Position numbers and translations under genes: made by a program. A stretch of 64,000 bases of DNA. Origin: Bacteroidales bacterium. Lineage in GTDB: Bacteria; Bacteroidota; Bacteroidia; Bacteroidales; ML635J-15. The notes beneath the pieces were generated by a model, which was not told the origin of the DNA, ran no database searches, and was given only the letters and a program-made list of their open reading frames with translations. The stretch's first letter is position 1, and every line of letters begins with the position of its first letter. The stretch is taken from assembly GCA_017551515.1 (NCBI GenBank), contig JAFZLK010000047.1, forward strand, positions 1 to 64,000, written 5' to 3'. This document shows, piece by piece, positions 34,822 to 42,256 of this stretch.

Positions 34822-35523
34822 ATGAAAAGGTTTATTCCATTTATATTACTCGTGTTGGTCGGTATGTTTGCATGTGCCACTAATGCTATGTGTAGAATAA
34901 ACATTTCGGACAGTATTTCTCAGAAGTATTCATCATATATGCCAGCTGTAGATACGGGTAGGTATGTGGATTCCCGTGACGGAAATTCGTATCGCACGGT
35001 AAAGATTGGCAATCGTGTGTGGATGGCTGAAAATATGCGTTATTCCAAGGATATACCATTAGGAACAACAAAGAGTAACAAGCCACATGTTTATTATCCG
35101 AATGGCAATGTCGAGAATGTTGCACTGTATGGTTATTTGTACAACTGGTATGCTGCAGAAAAGGCTTGTCCAAGCGGTTGGCATCTGCCGACAAATTCAG
35201 ATTGGAAGCAATTAAAAAATGCTTTGGGTGGTGAAAATGTCGGTTCGCAACTTGCGACAAAGGCAGAACTTTGGAACGATGGTTCGCTCGAAAGAAATTC
35301 ATCATTTGGAAAGTCAGGTTTCTCTGTATTGCCTGCAGGTAGCTTCGATGGAAAGGCTTACGGAAACTTTGCTTCGTTTGCATATTTTTGGTCGGCAACT
35401 GAATATGAGTACTATAGCGGTAATGCGTATTTCAGGTACATATACTACAATTATGCTGGTATTGTATCCAACTACAGTAGCAAAAGCGATGGCTTATCGG
35501 TACGCTGTGTAAAGGATGAGTAG
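34822..35523 (+). CDS. FISUMP-domain secreted protein
   Basis: 233 residues with an N-terminal signal (MKRFIPFILLVLVGMFACA). The rest is one Fibrobacter succinogenes major paralogous domain: DSRDGNSYRTVKIGNRVWMAENMRY, LYNWYAAEKACPSGWHLPTNSDW, GGSF-like PAGSFDGKAY, and FWSATE...LSVRCVKD at the end. The fold is C-type-lectin/sulfatase-modifying-like and the protein is expected at the cell surface. Binding partner unknown. Confidence 0.9.
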   Translation: MKRFIPFILLVLVGMFACATNAMCRINISDSISQKYSSYMPAVDTGRYVDSRDGNSYRTVKIGNRVWMAENMRYSKDIPLGTTKSNKPHVYYPNGNVENVALYGYLYNWYAAEKACPSGWHLPTNSDWKQLKNALGGENVGSQLATKAELWNDGSLERNSSFGKSGFSVLPAGSFDGKAYGNFASFAYFWSATEYEYYSGNAYFRYIYYNYAGIVSNYSSKSDGLSVRCVKDE

Positions 35524-35665
35524 GATGGGTCGTTATTGCGGCTTTATATAATTTTTTTCATAATTCTAAGTATTGATTTGTTTAAAGACACTTCGTCTTT
35601 TTATGTTATGTAGCATTTGTTCATAATATTACTATCTGCCGATTGTTTGTTTGATAATAAAAACT

Positions 35666-35673
35666 TATCTTTG
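35666..35673 (+). promoter_or_regulatory. -7 box of the acyl-CoA synthetase gene
   Basis: TATCTTTG, 28 bases before ATG 35702. Confidence 0.6.
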
Positions 35674-35701
35674 CACGCATTAAAGAAAATAATTAAACGA
35701 A

Positions 35702-37774
35702 ATGATAAATAACAAATTATTAAATCCTAAAAGTGTTGTAATCGTTGGTGGTTCCGACGATGTTCATAAGCCCGGCGGAAAGGTGCTAAAGAATTTGCTT
35801 TCAAGTCCTTTCAAAGGTCAGGTGTATGTTGTAAATCCCAAGATGGACGAAGTTCAGGGCGTAAAGAGCTACCATACGGTAGAAGATTTGCCTGAAGTTG
35901 ACTGCGCTGTACTTGCAATTGCTGCTAAGTTCTGCGCTCACGCTGTTGATGTTCTTGCCAACACAAAGAAGACTGGCGGTTTCATCATTCTGTCGGCTGG
36001 CTTTGGAGAGGAAAACGAAGAGGGTGCTAAGATTGAACGTCAGATTGTTGAATATATCAACAATGTAGGTGGCAGCCTTATCGGTCCTAACTGCACTGGT
36101 TTCCTCAACAGCAACTATTGCGGTGCTTTCGATACTCCAATTCCTCAACTCGATCCTCACGGTGTTGATTTCATCACAGGTTCGGGTGCAACCGCAGTGT
36201 TCATCAAGGAATATGGTATTTCCAATGGTTTGAAATTCAATAGTGTATGGGCAGTTGGTAATTCGGCTCAGATTGGTATCGAGGATGTTCTCGAACACCT
36301 TGACAACACCTTCGACCCAGTTAAGAGTTCGCGCGTGATAATGCTCTATATGGAAAAGATTGGCGACCCGATGAAGATGCTCAAGCATTCGCGTTCGCTC
36401 ATCAACAAGGGATGCCACATCGCTGCTATTAAGTCGGGCGGTTCTGCTGCTGGTAGCCGTGCTGCTTCGTCGCACACTGGTGCTTTGGCAACCAACGATG
36501 CCGCTGTAGATGCTCTTTTCCGCAAGGCTGGTATAGTTCGCTGCCACAACCGCCAGGAATTGACTACGGTTTGTGCTGTGTTTATGCATCCTGAAATAAA
36601 GGGTAAACGTTGCGCTGTTATCACCCACGCTGGTGGTCCTGCTGTTATGCTTACCGATGTTTTGTCGGATGGTGGCATGGAAATTCCGCCGCTGAAGGAC
36701 CATCCTGCAAGCCCGGCTCTGCTTTCGAAGCTCTTTGGTGGCTCATCAGTAGGTAATCCAATCGACTTCCTTGCTACTGGAACAGCAGAACAATTAGGAT
36801 ATATCATCGACACCGTTGAAAATGAATATAAAGACATTGACTTCTCTGTAGTTATCTTTGGTTCGCCGGGATTGTTCAGCAACAGAGAGGTTTACAATCT
36901 GCTTGACGAAAAGATGAAGACCTGTAAGAAGCCTATCTTCCCAGTTTTGCCATCTATCATCAATGTGAAGGAAGATATTGAAGATTTCATTGCTAAGGGA
37001 CATATCAATTTCCCAGAGGAGTGCGTGCTTGGTAATGCTTTGTGCAAGATTTATAACACACCTAAGCCACAGCCCGAAAATGTTGAGCTTCCGAAGATTG
37101 ATGTCGCTCGCATCCGCAAGACCATTGACCGTGTACAGAACGGTTACATGGAAATTGCCGACTACAACGAACTTCTTGATGCAGCAGGAATCAACCGCAA
37201 GAAATCGGTTGAAGTAAGCAAGAGGGAAGAGGCTTTGGCTTTTGCAAAGGAAGTAGGTTGCTGCAAGGATGTTCCGCTGGTAATGAAGGTTGTCGGTCCG
37301 TTGCATAAGTCTGATGTAGGTGGTGTTGTTCTTGGCGTTAAGGACATGGACACCGTTGCAAAGGAATTCGACCGTCTTATTAAGATTCAGGATACCTACG
37401 CAGTAGAAATGTATCCTATGCTCGATGGTACCGATGTATATATAGGTGCAATCCGTGACCCGAAGTTCGGACATCAGGTATTCTTCGGACTTGGCGGTAT
37501 TTTCATCGAGGTGCTGAAGGATGTTCAGAGCGCACTTGCTCCGATTACTGCCGATGAAGCAAAGGAAATGCTTACCAAGTTGCGTGGCTACAAGATTTTG
37601 CAGGGTGTTCGTGGACAGGAACCAGTCAACATTGACATTTATGCCGACCAGATAGCACGCGTTAGCGCATTGGTTATGGCAGCTCCCGAAATCGCCGAGA
37701 TGGACTTGAACCCGTTGCTAGGTAATCCGCGCAATGTCGTTGCTGTTGATGCTCGTATCAGAATTGAAAAATAA
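35702..37774 (+). CDS. ADP-forming acetate/acyl-CoA ligase, alpha-beta fusion
   Basis: 690 residues. The N-terminal CoA-binding domain starts KSVVIVGGSDDVHKPGGKVL; the ligase domain carries SHTGALATNDAAVDALFRKAGIVR with the phosphorylated His; the C-terminal ATP-grasp domain runs from about residue 480 (MKVVGPLHKSDVGGVVLGVK; GLGGIFIEVLKD; EMDLNPLLGNP). The enzyme makes ATP from acyl-CoA and ADP, a last step of amino-acid or sugar fermentation, and fits with the ferredoxin-dependent 2-oxoacid oxidoreductase at the right edge. Monocistronic. Confidence 0.92.
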   Translation: MINNKLLNPKSVVIVGGSDDVHKPGGKVLKNLLSSPFKGQVYVVNPKMDEVQGVKSYHTVEDLPEVDCAVLAIAAKFCAHAVDVLANTKKTGGFIILSAGFGEENEEGAKIERQIVEYINNVGGSLIGPNCTGFLNSNYCGAFDTPIPQLDPHGVDFITGSGATAVFIKEYGISNGLKFNSVWAVGNSAQIGIEDVLEHLDNTFDPVKSSRVIMLYMEKIGDPMKMLKHSRSLINKGCHIAAIKSGGSAAGSRAASSHTGALATNDAAVDALFRKAGIVRCHNRQELTTVCAVFMHPEIKGKRCAVITHAGGPAVMLTDVLSDGGMEIPPLKDHPASPALLSKLFGGSSVGNPIDFLATGTAEQLGYIIDTVENEYKDIDFSVVIFGSPGLFSNREVYNLLDEKMKTCKKPIFPVLPSIINVKEDIEDFIAKGHINFPEECVLGNALCKIYNTPKPQPENVELPKIDVARIRKTIDRVQNGYMEIADYNELLDAAGINRKKSVEVSKREEALAFAKEVGCCKDVPLVMKVVGPLHKSDVGGVVLGVKDMDTVAKEFDRLIKIQDTYAVEMYPMLDGTDVYIGAIRDPKFGHQVFFGLGGIFIEVLKDVQSALAPITADEAKEMLTKLRGYKILQGVRGQEPVNIDIYADQIARVSALVMAAPEIAEMDLNPLLGNPRNVVAVDARIRIEK

Positions 37775-37793
37775 TATTTTCAAGGAATAATAT

Positions 37794-37831
37794 GCACAGG
37801 GACTTTCATAGGAAAGTTCTTGTGCTTTTTT
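37794..37831 (+). terminator. Terminator of the acyl-CoA synthetase gene
   Basis: GCACAGGGACTTTC and GAAAGTTCTTGTGC form a 14-bp stem with two mismatches, followed by six T. Confidence 0.88.
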
Positions 37832-37839
37832 GATAAAAA

Positions 37840-37887
37840 TTGGAAGTCGCATTTTGCGACTTCCAACTGGTCGCAAAATGCGACCAG
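37840..37887. repeat. Two perfect hairpins that can also pair with each other
   Basis: Hairpin 1: TTGGAAGTCGCA/TGCGACTTCCAA (12 bp, 37840-37866). Hairpin 2: CTGGTCGCA/TGCGACCAG (9 bp, 37867-37887). GTCGCATTTTGCGAC (37846-37860) is the exact reverse complement of GTCGCAAAATGCGAC (37870-37884), so one 15-bp stem is an alternative. It lies 24 bases before the next start codon. Confidence 0.92.
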
Positions 37888-37910
37888 TTCAAAAACGAAA
37901 TTTTATTATA

Positions 37911-38612
37911 ATGAAAAAACAAGATTTCATATTTATCATCTGCGTGATTGTGGTGCTAACACCGTTTTTCATTCCGCAGACACACTTTCTCGAATATTTC
38001 AACCTATGGACGGCGACACATCCGTTCATAATGAGCTTCTTCAAGTTCGCGATACTGGCGACAGTAGGTGAGATGCTCGGTTTGCGCATTTCCAAAGGCG
38101 TGTACAACCAGAAAGGTTTCGGCGTTCTGCCACGCGCAATTGTGTGGGGAATACTCGGTATGGGAATCTGCATGGCAATGATAATCTTCAAGTCGGGTGT
38201 ACCGACATTCCTTGATATTGTTGGCGGTTGCGAAAAGGGAACAATGGCAGGTCTGCTTGCTGGCGAACTCACTTGGGGAAAGGTCGGCGTTGCATTTGCC
38301 GTCAGTGTGGCGATGAACTCGATTTTCGCACCTGTGTTTATGACCTTGCACAAGATAACCGACACGCACATACTTAACAATGGTGGAACACTCCGTGGTT
38401 TCTTCCGTCCGATAAAGATGGAGCAGATTATTGTGGGTTTGAACTGGAAGGCACAGTGGAGTCTTGTTTTCAAGAAATATATTCCATTGTTCTGGTTTCC
38501 AGCGCATACGATTACATTCCTGCTTCCAGCTAACTTGCAGGTGCTTTTTGCAGCGTTGCTAGGCGTGGTTCTCGGTGTAATGTTGTCGATTGCAAATTTA
38601 AGGAAAGGTTAG
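37911..38612 (+). CDS. Integral membrane protein, Mpv17/PMP22-like
   Basis: ATG 37911 (MKKQDFIFIICVIVV) gives 233 residues; earlier starts run through the hairpins. About five hydrophobic segments are present. The C-terminal NWKAQWSLVFKKYIPLFWFPAHTITFLLPANLQVLFAALLGVVLGVMLS resembles the Mpv17/PMP22 pattern (W, then P, then NF/F..P, then a final W/LS segment), but the match is by eye. Function unknown. Confidence 0.6.
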   Translation: MKKQDFIFIICVIVVLTPFFIPQTHFLEYFNLWTATHPFIMSFFKFAILATVGEMLGLRISKGVYNQKGFGVLPRAIVWGILGMGICMAMIIFKSGVPTFLDIVGGCEKGTMAGLLAGELTWGKVGVAFAVSVAMNSIFAPVFMTLHKITDTHILNNGGTLRGFFRPIKMEQIIVGLNWKAQWSLVFKKYIPLFWFPAHTITFLLPANLQVLFAALLGVVLGVMLSIANLRKG

Positions 38613-38672
38613 CAGTCTAACAGAAGACAAGTCTGGCAGACTGCAAGACAAAAAGCCTGCAAGCCTGTTCTC

Positions 38673-39815
38673 CTAAAATATATTCCCTTTCCATAAATCC
38701 TTAAGGAAGTCGCTGATGTTGATAATCTTCACATTGGAAGATGTACGGTTAATTCTGTCGTGAGAAACAAACATCAGTTGACAGTCGGGGTGTTCTTCGT
38801 GAAAAGCCTTCAGTCCCTTTAGGTGTTTGGGTAATACTTCTTCTACAGATTTGATTTCTATGGCTATGCGTGCGTCTCCTATTATTGCATCAACTTCCAG
38901 CCCCGAGTATGTATGCCAATAACTTAGTTTTTCTTGAGAATTGGTGTATCCGATATAAGCAATAAGTTCTTGAATGACAAGATGCTCGAAAGCGTGTCCA
39001 TATTCCGCCGAACCGCGTATGAGTGTCTGGCGTTTTAGTAGATAATTTGCAACTCCGACATCGAAATAGAAGAAACGCGGTGCTTGTACCAATTTACGCT
39101 TCATTGATTTTGTATATGCAGGAATCATATAGCCGATAAGTGTGTCTTGGAGGATTGAAAAATATTCTTTTACCGTTACGGATTTTACTCCGCAGTCGCT
39201 GGCGATATTGGTGAAGTTTACGATTTCTCCGTTAGTCAGTGCGGCTACTTCAAGAAAACGCTGGAATCCATCAAGATTTCTGACTATTGCTTCTGCCTTG
39301 ATTTCTTCTTTAAGGTATATGTCGATATAGGCGGCCAGAAGTCGTTTGGGATTCTTGCTAAGATAGTGCTGTGGAATAAGTCCGTCGTTCAGGGCTTTTT
39401 GCAAATCGAAATCAGGAATTTCGCAACTAACCAAAGGGTAGAAGTAGCATGGAAATGCGCGACCGCCAAGAGTGTTGTATCCCTTGCGCCTTAGTTTGCG
39501 AGCACTGCTTCCGCAGAGGATAAAGCGGATGTCGTTTTTGAATATAAGACGGTGAACTTCGTTGAGCAACTCAGGGACTTCCTGTATTTCATCGATGATT
39601 ACAATGGTGTCGGACGATTTGTCTTCCAATTGTTCGTAAAGGTAGGATGGACGTCGTTTGTATAGTGCACCAAGTTCGGAATCAAGCAAGTCGATGTATA
39701 AGGCTTTCGGAAATGATTTTCGCAGGAAAGTTGATTTGCCGGTCTTTCTTGCTCCGAACAGGAATACGCTCATGTCTTCTACATATTCGTCAATTTTATA
39801 AAATCTATCTAACAT
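38673..39815 (-). CDS. DUF4143-type AAA ATPase 2
   Basis: 380 residues. Walker A is FGARKTGKSTFL (about residue 20), Walker B is TIVIIDEIQEVPEL, and FILCGSSARKLRRKG is the sensor region. The C-terminal DUF4143 part has an intact PD-(D/E)XK-like pair, GLEVDAIIGDARIAIEIKS. It is only distantly like ATPases 1 and 3. Its upstream region has its own AT-rich repeats (39822-40035) and a promoter box at 39867-39874. Confidence 0.88.
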   Translation of the reverse strand: MLDRFYKIDEYVEDMSVFLFGARKTGKSTFLRKSFPKALYIDLLDSELGALYKRRPSYLYEQLEDKSSDTIVIIDEIQEVPELLNEVHRLIFKNDIRFILCGSSARKLRRKGYNTLGGRAFPCYFYPLVSCEIPDFDLQKALNDGLIPQHYLSKNPKRLLAAYIDIYLKEEIKAEAIVRNLDGFQRFLEVAALTNGEIVNFTNIASDCGVKSVTVKEYFSILQDTLIGYMIPAYTKSMKRKLVQAPRFFYFDVGVANYLLKRQTLIRGSAEYGHAFEHLVIQELIAYIGYTNSQEKLSYWHTYSGLEVDAIIGDARIAIEIKSVEEVLPKHLKGLKAFHEEHPDCQLMFVSHDRINRTSSNVKIINISDFLKDLWKGNIF

Positions 39816-39821
39816 ATTCTG

Positions 39822-40035
39822 TGAAATTTTAATATACTAACTTAAATATTCCTCGAAAATCTTCCGCAAAGGTATGTTATTTTTTGTTTTCAGCAAGCAT
39901 TTTCTTGAAAAATATTTTATATATTTATAAAATGGTAAAATTAGGTTAAATTGTTTGTAATTAAATATTTAATCATTATTATATCTTAAATATTCTTTGA
40001 AAATTTAAGATAGTAACTTAAATTTTAATGAAAAA
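39822..40035. repeat. TTTAAGTTA repeats upstream of ATPase 2
   Basis: On the minus strand, units of the form TTTAAGTTANTATNTTAAA followed by TTTCANAGAATAT occur at about 39822-39860 and 39977-40035, the latter holding one full and one partial unit about 32 bp apart. The rest of 39861-39976 is plain AT-rich DNA with the -7 box TACCTTTG (minus, 39867-39874). Confidence 0.65.
39867..39874 (-). promoter_or_regulatory. -7 box of ATPase 2
   Basis: TACCTTTG on the minus strand, 51 bases before ATG 39815. One repeat unit falls in the mRNA leader. Confidence 0.5.
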
Positions 40036-40169
40036 TATAAGTTGTAAATCAATTACAAATTCAAAACATGCTAACGGCTAATAAGTCTTTAAGACTTCAA
40101 CCATTTTAGCCTGTTAGACTTCCGTAAAACTTTTCTCATTTATTTTTTGCACATTCTAAACAATACGAT

Positions 40170-40177
40170 TATATTTG
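40170..40177 (+). promoter_or_regulatory. -7 box of RNA element C
   Basis: TATATTTG, identical to the box of copy A, 11 bases before the first hairpin. Confidence 0.6.
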
Positions 40178-40181
40178 TACC

Positions 40182-40525
40182 TATAAATCCGACTTTAGCG
40201 GTAAATGCAGGTCGCCGCAGAAACTCGGACAAATAAAGTAAAGTGCCTGCAACATAAATGATTTGCCTATGTAGCATAAGTGTAATTTGATACACACATT
40301 TTAAAATAGGAAAAAGCTAAGTAGCTTATCTGGTACTTTGGAACTTCGACACTTTCAAAATAACACTCCAGAATTGAGCGACAGCGTTCCCGCCATTAGG
40401 CGTGGACTTGTTTGTTGTAATTGGAGTGTTTAGGTAGTCGAAGACCTCAAAGTGCCGATGAAGACTTAAAGTGCCACGCTTTTTTTATGTGGGTATTTCA
40501 ACAAAATGGCACTGGCGGATAATTC
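40182..40525 (+). ncRNA. Structured RNA-like element, copy C (divergent)
   Basis: It shares with copies A and B the promoter, a long helix, an apical hairpin with GCGTGG, GACCTC on the 3' side, and the tail AGTGCCACGCTT (exact 12-mer with A). Its own pairs are TCCGA/TCGGA and GCGG/CCGC at the 5' end, with loop GCAGG (40207-40211) matching CCTGC (40246-40250) as a pseudoknot; GGTACTTTG/CAAAGTGCC, CTTCGAC/GTCGAAG (40344-40350, 40437-40443) and AACACTCCA/TGGAGTGTT (40362-40370, 40422-40430) in the long helix; and apical CGCC/GGCG. CCACGC is followed by seven T, so transcription may end there. The next gene starts 43 bases on. Confidence 0.65.
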
Positions 40526-40568
40526 CCGAAAAGCCAAATGAGTAGGGGAATGTATTAATAAGCAGCAA

Positions 40569-41285
40569 ATGAACACGATATTAAAGATTATACCGATTAT
40601 ACTATTATTGATTTTTACATCAAATTATATGTATTCACAAAATGTCATAACGCTCAAAAACGGAGAAAAGATTTATTTTCAGAAATTAAAAACAAGTGCT
40701 GATTATATTGAATATACAACAGATTCCGTTGCAAAAAAGAATGTTATAATTAGCAAAGGAGAAATCTCTACTGTCTTATATAATGGCATTACGACAGACT
40801 ATTCTGCTTTTACTCAACAAACAGAAACTGAAAATAATGTTATTATGACAGATCCTTTTAGTAATAAAATAGTTTTAAATTATGTAGATGAATTCGCCAC
40901 TTTTTCTTCTAAGAAAAAAAGTGCTTATTTGCAAATATTTGCTGAATATAGTGAAGCCGCTTATTTTAAGTACAAAAGAGGTATAGATATTTTACCCAAA
41001 GGAAAGAAATGTATTATTGCGGCTGGCGCCACATTTGGGATTGGTACAATTATTAGCGTTGCTATAAAATCTAAGACCGTGTCCAAATATTTTATGTATG
41101 GAACAATTGTAGCAACAACCGCATTATTGGAAGTCGGCATTCCTCTTGTATGTGTTGGTAAAGCACGAATCAGAAAAAGTTTTGAATTGTATAATATCGA
41201 TTATAATAGAGTTCATGCACAAAATGGATTGTCATTAAATGTGGGATATACAGGCACAGGATTGTCGTTGGCACTAAATTTTTAA
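40569..41285 (+). CDS. Secreted hypothetical protein, AT-rich
   Basis: 238 residues, not recognised. A signal peptide (MNTILKIIPIILLLIFTSNYMYSQ) is followed by a small beta-rich part (NVITLKNGEKIYFQKLKTSADYIEYTTDS), as in secreted proteins that begin with a short SH3-like strand pair. Two hydrophobic stretches (CIIAAGATFGIGTIISVAI and YFMYGTIVATTALLEVGIPLVCVG) could be membrane helices, and the end NVGYTGTGLSLALNF looks like an outer-membrane closing strand. The gene is clearly more AT-rich than its neighbours, which hints at transfer. It directly follows RNA element C. Confidence 0.75.
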   Translation: MNTILKIIPIILLLIFTSNYMYSQNVITLKNGEKIYFQKLKTSADYIEYTTDSVAKKNVIISKGEISTVLYNGITTDYSAFTQQTETENNVIMTDPFSNKIVLNYVDEFATFSSKKKSAYLQIFAEYSEAAYFKYKRGIDILPKGKKCIIAAGATFGIGTIISVAIKSKTVSKYFMYGTIVATTALLEVGIPLVCVGKARIRKSFELYNIDYNRVHAQNGLSLNVGYTGTGLSLALNF

Positions 41286-41310
41286 GCGAAGTTTAGCATT
41301 CGTCTAAATA

Positions 41311-41342
41311 AAATAGCGGAGATTCTTCTTCGCTATTTTTTT
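41311..41342 (+). terminator. Terminator of the AT-rich gene
   Basis: AATAGCG and CGCTATT form the stem, followed by a T run. Confidence 0.8.
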
Positions 41343-41391
41343 GTATTCTTAATTTCAAAATCAAATATCCAACAGCGTTAAATAAATTTAT

Positions 41392-41399
41392 TACCTTTG
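41392..41399 (+). promoter_or_regulatory. -7 box of yggS
   Basis: TACCTTTG, 71 bases before ATG 41471. The leader holds a GCAGTCT/AGACTGC inverted repeat. Confidence 0.55.
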
Positions 41400-41470
41400 C
41401 GAAAAAAGGAACTATGTGCAGTTCGATGCAGTCTGTGAGACAGTTAGACTGCAAGACAAAAAATAGAATT

Positions 41471-42163
41471 ATGGTAGAAATAGTAAAAAATATCGAAGGA
41501 ATACGCTCGCGTTTGCCGATGTCGGTGGAACTGGTGGCGGTATCTAAGACTCATCCTGCCGATTATGTGGTTGAAGCATATAGTTGCGGACAACGCATTT
41601 TCGGAGAAAACAAGGTGCAGGAAATGTGCGAGAAGCATGAGGCTTTGAAGGATTCTTGTCCCGATATTAAGTGGCATCTTATAGGCCATTTGCAGACCAA
41701 CAAGGTAAAGTACATAACCTCGTTTGTCGATATGATTCAGAGTGTTGACAGTCTGAAACTGCTTGCCGAAATAGACAAGCACGCTAAGAAGGATGGTCGC
41801 GTGGTGAAATGCCTTTTCGAGATGCATATCGCTTCGGAAGATACAAAATTCGGTCTTGATAGGGAAGAACTTGTGCAGATTCTAGAGTCGGACGAATTCA
41901 AGGCGATGCAGAATGTAAAGATTTGCGGCCTTATGGGAATGGCGACTAATACCGATGATACCGAGAAAGTCCGTGCCGATATGCGCTCGCTGAAAGAGAC
42001 TTTCGACTTTGTGAAGAAAAATTATTTTGCCAAGGACTTGGATTTCCGCGAGATAAGCATGGGCATGAGCAGCGACTGGAAGATTGCTATTCAGGAAGGC
42101 TCGACCATGGTAAGGATTGGAAGCACGATTTTCGGAAAGAGAAATTATGGAGTTGTAAAATAA
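41471..42163 (+). CDS. YggS family PLP-binding protein
   Basis: ATG 41471 (MVEIVKNIEG) gives 230 residues, the family size. VELVAVSKTHPADYVVEAY carries the PLP lysine (SKTH), GENKVQEM and WHLIGHLQTNKVKYI follow, and the end has ISMGMSSDWKIAIQEGSTMVRIGSTIFG. It manages the cell's pool of pyridoxal phosphate. Confidence 0.95.
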   Translation: MVEIVKNIEGIRSRLPMSVELVAVSKTHPADYVVEAYSCGQRIFGENKVQEMCEKHEALKDSCPDIKWHLIGHLQTNKVKYITSFVDMIQSVDSLKLLAEIDKHAKKDGRVVKCLFEMHIASEDTKFGLDREELVQILESDEFKAMQNVKICGLMGMATNTDDTEKVRADMRSLKETFDFVKKNYFAKDLDFREISMGMSSDWKIAIQEGSTMVRIGSTIFGKRNYGVVK

Positions 42164-42241
42164 TTAGGCGGATGAAAAATAAAAAGATTTGCGTTTAGCT
42201 AGATAGTCTAAAATCGTAATTCGTAAATCAAAATTTAGTGC

Positions 42242-42249
42242 TATTTTTG
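42242..42249 (+). promoter_or_regulatory. -7 box of the GT2-WcaJ-like gene, close to the start codon
   Basis: TATTTTTG ends 7 bases before ATG 42257, implying a very short or absent leader. Confidence 0.6.
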
Positions 42250-42256
42250 CAGTCGT

